Positions 16,510 through 25,969 of a DNA stretch of 64,000 bases are shown here, in pieces. The first letter of the stretch is position 1; each line of letters opens with the position of its first letter. A model generated the notes under the pieces. The model was not told the DNA's origin and searched no databases. It was given only the letters and a program-made list of their open reading frames with translations. Origin of the DNA: DASUPK01 sp963763955 (GTDB lineage Bacteria > Actinomycetota > Thermoleophilia > Solirubrobacterales > 70-9); NCBI GenBank assembly GCA_963763955.1, contig CAVXQP010000017.1, positions 62,001 to 126,000 of the forward strand, given 5' to 3'. The translations under genes were made by a program, and so were the position numbers.

Positions 16510-17280
16510 ATGACGCACCCCCCTAACCCACTGGTCCGACTCGCCCTGCCCGCCGCCCTCGCGGCGGTGTTGCTCGCCGGCTCCGCCGGAGTGGCCCAGG
16601 CGAAGGTGCGCTCCTCCGTCAGCGGATCGCTGCTGACGGTCACAGGGGGCAAGGGATCCGACCGGATCGCGGTCACCTGCACCGCCGGCCTGGTCAAGGT
16701 GAATCGCAAGGACCCGCGGACCGGCGCCATCGAGTGCTCGAAGGTCTCCGAAGTCGACGCGATGACGGGCGCCGGGAACGACCGTGTTGATCTCTCCGAT
16801 GTCGGCCCCCCCAGCGGCTTCGCTCAGCGGGACCTGCCCGGCGGGTTCGGCCACGGAACCGGCGCAGCGGCCGACCTCGGCGACGGGAGCGATCGCTACA
16901 TCGGCGGCGCATCGGCGTTCAACCTCGTGCTGGCCGGAGCGGGGAATGACCGCCTGACCGGGGGTCGCCTCCGCGACAGCCTCCAGGGCGGCAGCGGGGA
17001 CGACACCGTCACGGCGGGCGCCGGCCGCGACATCCTGCTCGGCAACTCGGGCAACGACAAGCTCAACGGAGGCGCGGACGACGACCTGCTCAGCGGAAAC
17101 GCCGGCAACGACGTACTCGTCGGCGGCCCGGGGACCGATCTGCTCGGAGGGGGCGCCGGCATGGATCGCCTGTTCGGCGGACCCGGCGCGGACCGGCTGA
17201 TCGGCGGCGCCGGCAAGGATTCCCTCAGGGGTGGCCCTGGCAACAACACGCTCGTCCAGGACTCGCCGAAGAAGAAGTAA
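16510..17280 (+). CDS. Secreted calcium-binding repeat protein (RTX-type)
   Basis: The 256-residue protein has an N-terminal signal peptide (LALPAALAAVLLAGSAGVAQA). After residue 135 come about ten glycine/aspartate nonapeptide repeats of the type GGxGNDxLxGG, for example GGADDDLLSGNAGNDVLVGG. Such repeats fold into calcium-filled beta rolls outside the cell. There is no enzymatic domain. The tail ends in KKK, as in other secreted proteins here. It may be a surface or matrix protein. Confidence 0.8.
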   Translation: MTHPPNPLVRLALPAALAAVLLAGSAGVAQAKVRSSVSGSLLTVTGGKGSDRIAVTCTAGLVKVNRKDPRTGAIECSKVSEVDAMTGAGNDRVDLSDVGPPSGFAQRDLPGGFGHGTGAAADLGDGSDRYIGGASAFNLVLAGAGNDRLTGGRLRDSLQGGSGDDTVTAGAGRDILLGNSGNDKLNGGADDDLLSGNAGNDVLVGGPGTDLLGGGAGMDRLFGGPGADRLIGGAGKDSLRGGPGNNTLVQDSPKKK

Positions 17281-17294
17281 CCGGGCTCGATACC

Positions 17295-17318
17295 CGGCTT
17301 CGCCATCAGATCGCGGCC
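17295..17318. repeat. 24-bp direct repeat, copy 1
   Basis: CGGCTTCGCCATCAGATCGC plus GGCC occurs here and, identically, at 26913-26936. Both copies lie between genes and are followed by a second GGCCGCTAG-like segment. It covers the space between the RTX gene and clpS. Confidence 0.6.
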
Positions 17319-17329
17319 GCAGGCGGCCG

Positions 17330-17620
17330 CTAGTGCTGCTCGAGCGGAGCCATCGTGAGTCCCGCCCCCCTCAGCTGCTCCCAGTAGAGCTCGGCTGGTT
17401 CGCGGGGCCCGGTCCAGACCGCGGCCTTGCCGCGGTTGTGGATCGTCTCGGCGAACTGGTAGCCGCCGTCGAGGGAGATCCCAGGGATCACGCTGGAGAG
17501 CGTCTTGGCTACGTGATCGAACGTGTTGTGATCGTCATTGAGGACGATCACCAGCCAATTTCCGCCCAATCCCTCCTCCGGACCGGCGGATCTGGGGCGC
17601 TCAACCGTGGTCGTGGCCAC
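17330..17620 (-). CDS. clpS: ClpS, adaptor of the Clp protease
   Basis: The 96-residue protein contains the ClpS core VIVLNDDHNTFDHVAKTL, GYQFAETIHNRGKAAVW and GLTMAPLE. ClpS binds the ClpA/ClpC N-domain and delivers N-end rule substrates; the residues DD.NTF around the N-degron pocket are kept. The first 22 residues are a variable arm. It is a lone gene, tail-to-tail with the RTX protein gene. Confidence 0.93.
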   Translation of the reverse strand: MATTTVERPRSAGPEEGLGGNWLVIVLNDDHNTFDHVAKTLSSVIPGISLDGGYQFAETIHNRGKAAVWTGPREPAELYWEQLRGAGLTMAPLEQH

Positions 17621-17689
17621 CCGGCGGAAGGTAGAGGATTCCTGCGCACGCGACGGAAAATACCGCCCCGAAATCGTCCCTGAACCGGC

Positions 17690-18391
17690 CTAGAAGGGGT
17701 TCGGGACCTGAACGATGACGTTGTCGAAGACGCCGGTGATTCCGGTGCCTGCACCCGAGCCCTTGGCGCCGGCCGTGACGACCGTCTGCCGTCCATCCGG
17801 CTGATCGGAGGCAGCGTCCGTGGCCGAGACGACGCCGCGGCCGTTGACCGATGCGATCACGCTGGTCGAAGTCCCGCCGAGCGAGAAGGCGCGGATCGCG
17901 ATCGTGTTGGGCTTCGACCCCAGCTTGATGAAGCTGCCGCTGCCTGCCGCCTCGAGCTTGGGGCCGGCCGGACCCTTCGGGTCGCGGAAGTACTGCCACT
18001 TGTGCGCGTTCGGCAGGATCCGAAGCACATAGCCGGCACTGCTGCTCCAGCGGACGCCGACGCCCACGAACGACTTCTTCATCAGCTTCTTCGTCCCCCC
18101 GCCGACGGTCGTCGTGCCGACCATCCCCTGATCGGAGTACTGGGCGCTCGAGTCCCCCACCACCGAGGAGCGGTAGGTGCACGAACTCGTGTTGCGCCCG
18201 ACGCCGATCCCGAGGGCCTGTGTGCCGACCCACTTGCGCTTGCACCCGGATCCGGCGACCTTCTGGAAGGCATTGACGTCGTCCTGGGTCTGGAACTGAT
18301 AGCTCGCCACCGGAATCGGCGCAGCCTGGGCTACGGCGCTGGCCGCGAGGGCCGCGCCGATGACGATCAGGGCTGTCAGCTTGGTGCGCAT
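17690..18391 (-). CDS. Secreted protein of unknown function, lectin-like fold
   Basis: The 233-residue product begins MRTKLTALIVIGAALAASAV, a signal peptide cut near AQA. The mature part is rich in Gly, Ser and Thr and ends TGVFDNVIVQVPNPF; a FDNV strand near the end is common in concanavalin-like laminin G folds. An upstream ATG at 18439 is in frame, but 18391 gives the better signal peptide. No enzymatic motif is visible. Confidence 0.65.
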   Translation of the reverse strand: MRTKLTALIVIGAALAASAVAQAAPIPVASYQFQTQDDVNAFQKVAGSGCKRKWVGTQALGIGVGRNTSSCTYRSSVVGDSSAQYSDQGMVGTTTVGGGTKKLMKKSFVGVGVRWSSSAGYVLRILPNAHKWQYFRDPKGPAGPKLEAAGSGSFIKLGSKPNTIAIRAFSLGGTSTSVIASVNGRGVVSATDAASDQPDGRQTVVTAGAKGSGAGTGITGVFDNVIVQVPNPF

Positions 18392-18493
18392 GGCGGGCGT
18401 GAATGTAGCCGTGAGGGCGTGCCGAAGTTGCAAGAACACCCCTCACGGCCCAATGGAGCGGTCTGCGATTTACCGGGCGCTTACCATGGGGGG

Positions 18494-20494
18494 ATGAGCG
18501 AGCACCGCCTGCCCGAGCGGGACCGCCCGTGGGTCATGCGCACGTACGCTGGCCACTCGGACGCCCGGCGATCGAACGAGCTCTACCGCAAGAACCTCGC
18601 CAAGGGCCAGACCGGCCTCTCGGTCGCCTTCGACCTCCCCACCCAGACCGGCTACGACCCCGACGCGGAGCTGGCCCGGGGTGAGGTCGGGAAGGTCGGG
18701 GTCTCGATAGTCCACAAGGGCGACATGCACACCCTCTTCGACGGGATCCCGCTGGGCGAGATGAACACCTCGATGACGATCAACGCAACGGCCGCCTGGC
18801 TGCTGGCCCTGTACGCAACGGTCGCCGACGAGAACGGCGTCGAGCGAGACGCCCTGGCGGGCACGACCCAGAACGACATCATCAAGGAGTACCTCTCCCG
18901 CGGCACCTACGCCTTCCCGCCCGGGCCCTCGATGCGGCTGATCGCGGACACCGTCGCCTTCACCGTCAACGAGATCCCGAAGTGGAATCCGATCAACGTC
19001 TGCTCGTACCACCTCCAGGAGGCGGGTGCGACCCCGATCCAGGAGATCGCCTACGCGCTCTCCACCGCGATGGCGGTTCTCGACGAGGTCAAGGCTCGCG
19101 GGCAGGTCGCCGACGACGACTTCCCCAAGGTCTTCGGACGAATCTCCTTCTTCGTCAACGCCGGCGTCCGCTTCATCGAGGAGCACGCCAAGCTGCGCGC
19201 CATGGGCCGCCTCTGGGCGGAGATCGGCCGCAACCGCTACGGCGTCGAGGAGCCGAAGTTCCTCCGCCTCCGCTATGGCGTCCAGGTCAACTCCCTCGGC
19301 CTGACCGAGTCCCAGCCCGAGAACAACGTGCCCCGCATCGCGCTGGAGGCGCTGGCCGTGACGCTCGGCCGCGACGCCCGCGCCCGCGCGATCCAGCTGC
19401 CGGCCTGGAACGAGGCCCTCGGCCTGCCCCGGCCCTGGGACCAGCAGTGGAGCCTCCGTATCCAGCAGATCCTTGCCAACGAGACGGACCTCCTCGACTA
19501 CCCCGACATCTTCGAGGGCTCGACCGTGATGGAGGGCCTGGTCGAGGAGCTCGCCCAGGGCGCCGACGCCGAGATCAAGCAGGTCGCCGACCGCGGTGGC
19601 GCGGTCGAGGCTGTCCCGTACATGAAGGCCCAGCTGGTCGAGTCGAACCGCGAGCGAATCGCGAAGATCGAGCGCGGCGAGACCGTCGTCGTCGGCCAGA
19701 ACAAGTTCACCGAGACCGAGGACTCGCCACTCACCACCGGCGAGGACGGCGGCATCCTCACCCCCGACCCCGAGGTCGAGCGCGAGCGGATCGCCGCCCT
19801 CGAGGAGTGGCGCTCGCAGCGCGATCAGGGTGTCGTCGACGCAGCGCTCGAGCAGCTGGCCGCCGCCGCCCGCGATGAGTCGGTCAACATCCTGCCCGCG
19901 ACCATCGAGGCCGGAAAGGCCGGCGCCACCACGGGTGAGTGGGCCGGCGTCTTGCGCGAGGTCTTCGGCGACTACCGCGCTCCCACCGGCGTCGCGGAGG
20001 CCGCGGCGGGCGGCTCCGTCAACGGCGACCTTCTCGCCGGCGTCCGCGACCGCGTCTCGAAGGTCTCCGAGGAGATCGGCCACCCGATCCGGATCCTGGT
20101 CGGCAAACCCGGCCTCGACGGGCACTCGAATGGCGCGGAGCAGATCGCCGTTCGCGCCCGGGACGTCGGAATGGAGGTGATCTACCAGGGGATCCGGCTC
20201 ACCCCCGAGCAGATCGCGAAGTCGGCCGTCGAGGAGGACGTGGACGTGGTCGGCCTCTCGATCCTCTCCGGCTCCCACCGTGAGCTCGTGCCGCGGGTCG
20301 TCGAGCTGCTGCGGGCCGACGGGGCCGACATCCCCGTAGTGGTCGGCGGGATCATCCCGGCCGCCGATGCGGCCGCGATGCGCGAGGCGGGAGTGGATGG
20401 CGTCTACACGCCCAAGGACTTCGAGATCAACCGGATCATGGGCGAGATCGCGGAGCTCGTCGCCGAGCGCCACCGCGCCGCCCAGCCGGCCTGA
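18494..20494 (+). CDS. ecm: Ethylmalonyl-CoA mutase (MeaA/Ecm), B12-dependent
   Basis: The 666-residue single-chain mutase starts at ATG 18494 (MSEHRLPERDRPWVMRTYAG). It has the acyl-CoA mutase barrel (SVAFDLPTQTGYDPD, GEMNTSMTINATAAW, LRLRYGVQVNSLGLTESQPENN) and a C-terminal cobalamin domain with the base-off motif GLDGHSNG (DxHxxG, about residue 543). Methylmalonyl-CoA mutase and Ecm are close relatives; the single-chain length, the alignment with Streptomyces MeaA as I recall it, and a nearby ccr favour Ecm, which converts ethylmalonyl-CoA to methylsuccinyl-CoA. The next gene overlaps by one base (TGATG). Confidence 0.85.
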   Translation: MSEHRLPERDRPWVMRTYAGHSDARRSNELYRKNLAKGQTGLSVAFDLPTQTGYDPDAELARGEVGKVGVSIVHKGDMHTLFDGIPLGEMNTSMTINATAAWLLALYATVADENGVERDALAGTTQNDIIKEYLSRGTYAFPPGPSMRLIADTVAFTVNEIPKWNPINVCSYHLQEAGATPIQEIAYALSTAMAVLDEVKARGQVADDDFPKVFGRISFFVNAGVRFIEEHAKLRAMGRLWAEIGRNRYGVEEPKFLRLRYGVQVNSLGLTESQPENNVPRIALEALAVTLGRDARARAIQLPAWNEALGLPRPWDQQWSLRIQQILANETDLLDYPDIFEGSTVMEGLVEELAQGADAEIKQVADRGGAVEAVPYMKAQLVESNRERIAKIERGETVVVGQNKFTETEDSPLTTGEDGGILTPDPEVERERIAALEEWRSQRDQGVVDAALEQLAAAARDESVNILPATIEAGKAGATTGEWAGVLREVFGDYRAPTGVAEAAAGGSVNGDLLAGVRDRVSKVSEEIGHPIRILVGKPGLDGHSNGAEQIAVRARDVGMEVIYQGIRLTPEQIAKSAVEEDVDVVGLSILSGSHRELVPRVVELLRADGADIPVVVGGIIPAADAAAMREAGVDGVYTPKDFEINRIMGEIAELVAERHRAAQPA

Positions 20495-21066
20495 TGAACG
20501 ATCCGGAGCTGAACGGCGACCGCAGCTCCTGGCTCCGCTGCTACCGGTGCTGGGCCACCGACCTCGAAGTGCAGCTGCACTACGACGCGATCCTGCGCGT
20601 CGACCCCGAGACCGGGGAGCCGTCGGAGCGCCTCGACGAGGTCCAGGAGGCCGTCGTTCAGTGCCTACGCTGCCTGCACGACCAGCCGCACCTGACCATC
20701 CGGGAGGACAAGGTCGTGCCCGTAGAGGACCGCTGGGAACGGATGGTCGCCGGTACGCCCTGGGTCGCCTCCTGCACCGTCACGGTCGACCAGGACCAGG
20801 TGGAGAGCTGCTCGGGGCCCGAGGCCGCCGAATCGCTGACCTACGGCTCCTTCGGTGAGGCCGGCACCCGCGAGTTCTTCACCCACGTGCGCTTCCACAA
20901 GCACGACGAGGAGCGGATCATCGTCCACCTGCTGGTCGAGCTCTACGCGCGCTCCTCCGAGGAGGCGACCGAGGTGCTCGAGGAGGCCTCGCGGGGCGTC
21001 CTCGAGATCACCTCGCTGGCCGAGGAGTCACGTCCGCCGGCGCACGCGCCGGACGAGGCCCACTAG
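20494..21066 (+). CDS. Hypothetical protein with two CxxC pairs
   Basis: The 190-residue protein has CYRC (about residue 16) and CLRC (about residue 57), which together could hold a zinc. The rest is an acidic alpha/beta domain (EFFTHVRFHKHDEERIIVHLLVELYARS). Its ATG overlaps the ecm stop, implying coupled translation and a possible auxiliary role for the mutase or B12, but I do not recognise the family. Confidence 0.65.
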   Translation: MNDPELNGDRSSWLRCYRCWATDLEVQLHYDAILRVDPETGEPSERLDEVQEAVVQCLRCLHDQPHLTIREDKVVPVEDRWERMVAGTPWVASCTVTVDQDQVESCSGPEAAESLTYGSFGEAGTREFFTHVRFHKHDEERIIVHLLVELYARSSEEATEVLEEASRGVLEITSLAEESRPPAHAPDEAH

Positions 21067-21135
21067 CGGAGGTGGACAATCACCGCCGCTGGGGATAGGT
21101 TGGCCTGAACTCGTCCAACCGGGAGAGGAGTGGGC

Positions 21136-21614
21136 ATGGATGCTTCCCGGGCGAAGAAGCTCTCGCTAGCTGTCATCGCCGCAATGCTGATCGTCACCTG
21201 TCTCGCCGCCGCCGGCGCCGACGCGAAGAAACACAAACGGCTGAGGCTGAGATGTGAGCAGACCACCCAGGAGATCTTCAACACCGCAGAGCGGTTCAGC
21301 AGGAGCACAACGCGCTGGGATGGACGATCGAACCGGCGCCGGAAGGGCTACTCGTGGGCGGAGCCTGCAAGAACATCGCCCCGCTGACGCGGCAGGGAGC
21401 GGCCTACCTCGCGGACGTGCACAGCTCCGGCGACACTGACCCCCCGTTCCCCGGCGAGACGAACCCCGACGTCTACGCCTACCACTGGTACTGGACCGAG
21501 ATCGTCGCCCGAACGAAGAAGGGCCGGCTTCGGGACACGATCACCGACTTCCATTGCGATCGCGAGGCGATCGGGCCCGCTCCTCAATTCGACATCCAAG
21601 TGCTCCCCTGCTGA
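21136..21614 (+). pseudogene. Small secreted protein, one -1 frameshift
   Basis: The gene starts at ATG 21136 after GGAGAGGAG and encodes a signal peptide (LSLAVIAAMLIVTCLAAAGADA). The frame breaks at about 21297 in GCGGTTCAGC. Adding one C (TTCCAGCAG) yields ERFQQEHNALGWTIEPAPEG and continues into LVGGACKNIAPLTRQGAAYL to the stop at 21614. The rebuilt product is about 159 residues with several cysteines. No family is recognised. Confidence 0.6.
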
Positions 21615-21618
21615 GGGT

Positions 21619-21822
21619 CTAGGGAGCCCCGGGCTTGTTCTCCTCGCCGGGCGCGCCGGGATCCTTGATCGCCTGGCCGGCGGCCTTCGCCTTGTCCTTG
21701 ACGCTCCCCTTGCTCGTGGCGATGTCCTTGAGCTCCTCGGCGTCCTCCTTGAGCGCGTCGGTGCCGCCGCGTTTGTCGACCACCTTCTTGGCCCGGTCGG
21801 CGAGGCTTCTGAAGTTGACCAT
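21619..21822 (-). CDS. Small MT0933/Rv0909-like antitoxin-type protein
   Basis: The 67-residue charged protein (MVNFRSLADRAKKVVDKRGG, then KEDAEELKDIATSKGSVKDK and AKAAGQAIKDPG) looks like the small actinobacterial family named after antitoxin Rv0909. It is preceded by GGAGGAG. No toxin gene is beside it, so an antitoxin role is unsupported here. It follows the MaoC gene on the same strand by eight bases. Confidence 0.55.
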   Translation of the reverse strand: MVNFRSLADRAKKVVDKRGGTDALKEDAEELKDIATSKGSVKDKAKAAGQAIKDPGAPGEENKPGAP

Positions 21823-21830
21823 CTCTCCTC

Positions 21831-22346
21831 CTATCCAGGGTTCTTGCGCGGGACCAACACCGCCCGCTTGAACTCCGCGACAAGTGTCCCATCTTGGTTG
21901 TAGGCCCGCGTGTGGACCTTGACCACGCCACGGTCCGGCTTGGACTCGGAGGGACGGACCTCGAGCACCTCGGACTCCACGAACAACGTGTCGCCGTGGA
22001 AGACAGGGTTCGGGTGGCTGAGCTCGTCGGTCGCCAGGTTGGCGATCGCCTTGCCCGAGACGTCGTTCACGGTCATGCCGAACATCAGCGAGTAGACGTA
22101 GGGCCCGGCAACGACGTTCTTGCCCTGCTGGGACTGCGACGCGTAGACGTCGTTGATGTGCAGCGGGTGGTGGTTCATCGTCAGCAGGCAGAAGATGTGG
22201 TCCTCTGACTCGGTGATCGTCTTCGCGGGCCAGTGCTTGTAGACGGCGCCGACCTCGAACTCCTCCAGGTAGCGCCCGTACTCGTGCGCTCCCGAGGCCT
22301 CTCGCTCGGCCTGGTCCGTCGTCAGCTGGTGGTTCTCGTCGCTCAT
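21831..22346 (-). CDS. mch: MaoC-family hydratase, probable mesaconyl-CoA hydratase
   Basis: The 171-residue single hotdog-fold protein has the R-specific hydratase motif: FCLLTMNHHPLHINDVYA with the catalytic Asp/His region, then GPYVYSLMFGMTV. MaoC proteins hydrate enoyl-CoA double bonds. In Streptomyces a similar short MaoC gene sits with ccr, meaA, a CitE-like lyase and an acyl-CoA dehydrogenase; all are present in this window. Mesaconyl-CoA is therefore the likely substrate, by context only. The start at 22346 is chosen over an upstream ATG because it begins the conserved MSDENHQL segment. Confidence 0.72.
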   Translation of the reverse strand: MSDENHQLTTDQAEREASGAHEYGRYLEEFEVGAVYKHWPAKTITESEDHIFCLLTMNHHPLHINDVYASQSQQGKNVVAGPYVYSLMFGMTVNDVSGKAIANLATDELSHPNPVFHGDTLFVESEVLEVRPSESKPDRGVVKVHTRAYNQDGTLVAEFKRAVLVPRKNPG

Positions 22347-22461
22347 CGTTTGAGTCGGTCTCCTTGAGTCGGTGTGACTCCTCCCCAACATCAGTGGGCG
22401 TCCCCCAGACAACGGCTTCGCTCATCAGAGGACACCCCTGCGGCGCGGGATGGTATCCGGG

Positions 22462-23560
22462 TCAGAGAATCGTGGCCTCGGTGCCCTCGAACCGGGCGAT
22501 GTCCGCGATCTCGGCGTCGATCTTCGAGCCCAGCCGCCCCCGTTCCCGCTTCGGCAGATTGAGCGAGATCGCGAGCCGGCCGCCTCTCCGCGAAGAGCGC
22601 CAGCCGCCGATGACGATGCCGTCCTCGACGATCACCGGGCGGATCCAGCCGCCTCCCCCTTCCTTGACGTGCACCGCGTGCTCGCCCGTGACCGAGAACT
22701 CCCGGTCCTTCCAGCCGAGCAGGTAGGTGTCGAAGTTGCCGAGCATCCGCACCTGGCCCTTGCGCGGCAGCCTCGGGAGCCCGCCGCGCATCACCAGCAT
22801 CGCTTCCTCCCCGACCCGGACCTCCTCGATCTCGCGCGAGATCGAGGAGAGCCCCGCGCGCACGTCGCGGAGCGGGAGACCCGACCAGTAGGCGAAGTCC
22901 CGATCGGTGGCGGGCCCGAAGGCCCCCACGTAGCGACGAGCGAGCTCGGCGAGCGCCCGGTCGCGCTCGAAGGGCGGCGGTTTGCCGAGCCAGTCCTCGC
23001 GCCTGACGAGGCAGGTCGTCTTGCCACGGTCGGGCCCGAGGCAGGCGATCCCCGAAACCACGGCGGCCAGCGCGACGTGCATGCCCGGTCTGCGTGTTCA
23101 GCTGGATCCCTGCGACCTCGATCTGATCGCGGATCTCGCTGCGCGTCAGCGGTCCCTCCTCCGCAAGCATCCGCGCCACCACCTGGAGCGCCTTGTCCTG
23201 CCTGTCCCTCGGCATGCCCAGCTGGGACAGGCGCCGCCGCGACCAGCGCTCGATGCCGGGCTCGAACAGCGGCAGCCACCAGCCCGCGTCGTGCGTCGGT
23301 ATCAGGTGGATCGTCGTCCGCATCACCCAGGTGCGGAGCAGCGACCGCTCGTCGGTCCGGGCCCGCGTGATGTCGGCGGCGGTCAGCTTTCTGCTCCGCG
23401 ACCGGAAGGTGAGCGGGCCCGCATAGACGTCCTGCGCCTGGGCCCCTGCGATCGACCGGGCGATCTCGGCCGGATCCGTCCCGGTGGTGGGCCGGTGCAG
23501 GAGTTGCGTGGCGGCGCGCAGCCTCGCCACCCGAGTGGGATCGATCCCGCGGGCTGACAC
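22462..23560 (-). pseudogene. Winged-helix DNA-binding domain protein, one frameshift
   Basis: The 5' half (ATG 23560, MSARGIDPTRVARLRAATQL) and the 3' half (VRREDWLGKPPPFERDRALA ... VIVEDGIVIGGWRSSRRGGR) form one protein of the winged-helix HTH_42 (DUF1006) family. The frame breaks at 23084-23086. On the plus strand GCCCGG stands where GCCGG would join NTQTG to MHVALAAVVSG, giving about 365 residues. Relatives include DNA glycosylase-like and putative regulatory proteins; the role here is unknown. Confidence 0.72.
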
Positions 23561-23565
23561 CCGAC

Positions 23566-23931
23566 CTAGTGGACCTTCTTGGTGCGGGAGCGCTGCTCGT
23601 GGCGATCGATCACCTGTGCGATCAGCTTCTGGATACCTGAGTCCCCCCTGACGCGGATGTGACCCGCGTCGTAGGCCTCTCGATAGTCGCGGGCCGTGCC
23701 CTCCTCGGCGAGCCGGTTGAACTCCGCCCGTTGGAACTCGACCGTGACCCGCGCGTCCTCCGTCGAGGCGGCCTTGCTGATCTTCGGACCCGGCAGCTGC
23801 ACCCGGAACATCTGGACGTCGCCTCGTCCCCGCAGCTCCAACTCGAAGACCAGCTTGAGCTGGGCGAGGGCCGGCACCTCGGCCTGGAAGCGCTCAATCG
23901 CCGTCCTGATCAGGTCCTGGGTCGAAGCCAT
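23566..23931 (-). CDS. SCP2-like sterol/lipid-binding domain protein
   Basis: The 121-residue protein starts MASTQDLIRTAIERFQAEVP and shows LVFELELRGRGDVQMFRVQL followed by RVTVEFQRAEFNRLAEEGTA and IRVRGDSGIQKL. This order (two strands, acidic helix, GxLxVxGD-like end) suits an SCP2 sterol-carrier fold. Some related small proteins help regulate acyl-CoA enzymes. It ends five bases upstream of the winged-helix gene and begins one base from the end of the SDR gene. Confidence 0.55.
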   Translation of the reverse strand: MASTQDLIRTAIERFQAEVPALAQLKLVFELELRGRGDVQMFRVQLPGPKISKAASTEDARVTVEFQRAEFNRLAEEGTARDYREAYDAGHIRVRGDSGIQKLIAQVIDRHEQRSRTKKVH

Positions 23932-23932
23932 C

Positions 23933-24601
23933 TCACCAAGGTATTGGCTTGCGATCGCGGAAGAAGCCTCCGGTCGGCCCATCATCGGGGAGGGTCGCCA
24001 GCCAGACGGCGGTGTCGGCGCCCTCCTCGACCGATCTCGCGGCCGCGCTGCCGCCCATGTCGGTGCGGACCCAGCCCGGGCACATCGCGTTGACCTTGAC
24101 ATCGTCCTCGTCCCAGGCGAGCGTGCGGGTGAGAGCGTTGAGCGCCGCCTTGGAGATGCGATAGGCCGCCCGCCCTCCATTCATGTCGGAGAGTTGGCCG
24201 GCCCCGCTCGAGACGTTGACTATTCGCGGCTGGGAGCTGCGGTGGAGCAGCGGCAGGAACGCCTCGATCAGCCTCCAGGGGCCGAACGTATTGACCTCCA
24301 GGACCTCGTGTGCGCGGTCGAGGTCGTAGTCCGCAGCCCCGATCGGATCGCCGTAGATGCCCGCGTTGTTGACCAACGCGTCGAGATGGCCCGGATCGGA
24401 GCCGATCAGCTCCAGGGCCGCGTAGACCTCGTCCTGATCGGTGACATCGAGCTCGATCGGGATGATCCCGTCCCCCTCCTCGACATCATCCGGATCCCGA
24501 GCGCCGGCGAAGACGACGAAGTCGTGATCCGCGGCCAGTTGCCGCGCGATCTCCGCCCCGATCCCGCGGCTCGTCCCGGTGACGAGCGCGACCCTCCTCA
24601 A
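23933..24601 (-). CDS. Short-chain dehydrogenase/reductase
   Basis: The 222-residue classical SDR carries the cofactor loop TGTSRGIG (about residue 8), NNAG (about 85) and the catalytic Ser plus YRISK (about 147). The tail CPGWVRTDMGG is also typical. It probably uses NADP(H). It overlaps the acyl-CoA dehydrogenase stop by four bases, so the two are likely co-translated. Substrate not identified. Confidence 0.85.
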   Translation of the reverse strand: MRRVALVTGTSRGIGAEIARQLAADHDFVVFAGARDPDDVEEGDGIIPIELDVTDQDEVYAALELIGSDPGHLDALVNNAGIYGDPIGAADYDLDRAHEVLEVNTFGPWRLIEAFLPLLHRSSQPRIVNVSSGAGQLSDMNGGRAAYRISKAALNALTRTLAWDEDDVKVNAMCPGWVRTDMGGSAAARSVEEGADTAVWLATLPDDGPTGGFFRDRKPIPW

Positions 24602-25824
24602 AGCTTGTTGCGCTCCAGGAGCTTCTTCCCGATCACCATTCGCTGGATCTCGGAGGTCCCTTCACCGATCAGCAGCAGCGGCGCGTCTCGGTAGAGCCGC
24701 TCGATCTCGTACTCCTTCGAGTAGCCGTAGCCGCCGTGGATCCGGAAGGCGTCCTCCACGACCTCCTTGCCGGTCTCGGAGGCGATCAGCTTCGCCATCC
24801 CCGCCTCCAGGTCGGAGCGCTCGCCGGCGTCCTTCATCCGCGCCGCCTTGCGGGTGACGAGACGAGCGGCCTCGATCTTCGTCGCCATGTCGGCGAGCTT
24901 GAAGAGGATCGCCTGGTGCTGGGCGATCGGCTTGCCGAAGGTCTTGCGCTCCTGGCTGTACTTCAACGCCAGCTCCAGGGCCCGCTGGGCGATTCCGACG
25001 CCGCGGGCGGCAACGTTCACCCGCCCGACCTCGAGCGCGTCCATCATCTGTGAGAAGCCCTTGCCGAGCCCCGCTTCCTCACCGCCCAGGATCCGCTCCG
25101 GCGGGCACTTGTAGCCCGAGTAGACGAGCTCCGTGGACTCGACGCCCTTGTAGCCCATCTTCTTGATCTTCGGCGGGATCTCGAGGCCCGCGAACCGGCC
25201 CTCGTTCTTCTCCTTCCAGGGCTCCTTCTCGGTGATGAAGCAGGTCATCCCCTTGTAGGGCGGGTCGGCCTTGGGGTCGTTCTTCATCAACACGAAGACG
25301 ACGCTCGAGCCGAGTCCGTTGGTGACCCACATCTTCTGGCCATCGAGCACCCAGTTGCCGTCGTCGTCCTTGGTCGCTGTGGCCTTGATGCCCTGGACGT
25401 CGGAGCCCACCTCGGGCTCAGAGAGCGAGAAGGCGGCGCGGATCTCGCCGGTGGCCATCTTCGGCAGGAAGTACTCCTTCTGCTCGTCGGTCCCGAACTT
25501 CATCAGCAGATAGGAGCCGATGAAGTGGGTATTGACGACGCCGGAGATCGAGATCCAGCCCCGCGAGAGCTCCTCGACGATCATCGCGTACGTGGTCAAG
25601 TCGAGGCCCATGCCGCCGTACTCCTCGGGGATCGTCACCCCGAAGAGGCCGAGCTCCTTCATCTGCTCGACGATCGGCTCGGGGAACTTGTCCTCGTGGT
25701 CGTACTCCTCTGCGTTGGGGAGGATCTCGTTGTCGACGAAGTCGTGGACCATCTCGACGATGGCCTTCTGCTCGTCGGTCATCTCCTGATAGGTGCTCTC
25801 TTGCTGCTCGGTCGCTACGGCCAT
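24598..25824 (-). CDS. Acyl-CoA dehydrogenase, candidate methylsuccinyl-CoA dehydrogenase
   Basis: The 408-residue FAD enzyme shows the family signatures AFSLSEPEVGSD (about residue 135), WVTNGLGSSVVFVL, and the C-terminal segment IHGGYGYSKEYEIERLYRDA followed by IGEGTSEIQRMVI. It oxidises a CoA thioester and passes electrons to ETF. In the ethylmalonyl-CoA pathway methylsuccinyl-CoA is oxidised to mesaconyl-CoA by such an enzyme, and pathway genes lie on both sides. The generic acyl-CoA call is firm; the substrate is inferred. Confidence 0.85.
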   Translation of the reverse strand: MAVATEQQESTYQEMTDEQKAIVEMVHDFVDNEILPNAEEYDHEDKFPEPIVEQMKELGLFGVTIPEEYGGMGLDLTTYAMIVEELSRGWISISGVVNTHFIGSYLLMKFGTDEQKEYFLPKMATGEIRAAFSLSEPEVGSDVQGIKATATKDDDGNWVLDGQKMWVTNGLGSSVVFVLMKNDPKADPPYKGMTCFITEKEPWKEKNEGRFAGLEIPPKIKKMGYKGVESTELVYSGYKCPPERILGGEEAGLGKGFSQMMDALEVGRVNVAARGVGIAQRALELALKYSQERKTFGKPIAQHQAILFKLADMATKIEAARLVTRKAARMKDAGERSDLEAGMAKLIASETGKEVVEDAFRIHGGYGYSKEYEIERLYRDAPLLLIGEGTSEIQRMVIGKKLLERNKL

Positions 25825-25969
25825 TGGCTCCTCTGAAGTCGTGGTTTGAGGCCCTCCCCAGGCTCGGCCAAGGATAGTGAGGGGGCGTTAGTCTCGGCGC
25901 CGGGAGTCAGACGATGCCCGGGGACCTCGATGCCCGCGGCAGACCGGTCATCAGCCTCGATGACCTCTG

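Noticed and set aside
18392..18493. Cobalamin riboswitch before the B12-dependent mutase
   Set aside because: The 100-base gap is too short and has no B12-box-like segment.
18470..20473. Long open frame opposite ecm
   Set aside because: Antisense of a clearly conserved mutase with Asp/Leu/Gly-biased composition typical of mirrored codons.
21619..21822. Toxin-antitoxin module
   Set aside because: Only an antitoxin-like small gene is present; neighbours are metabolic and no toxin gene is adjacent.
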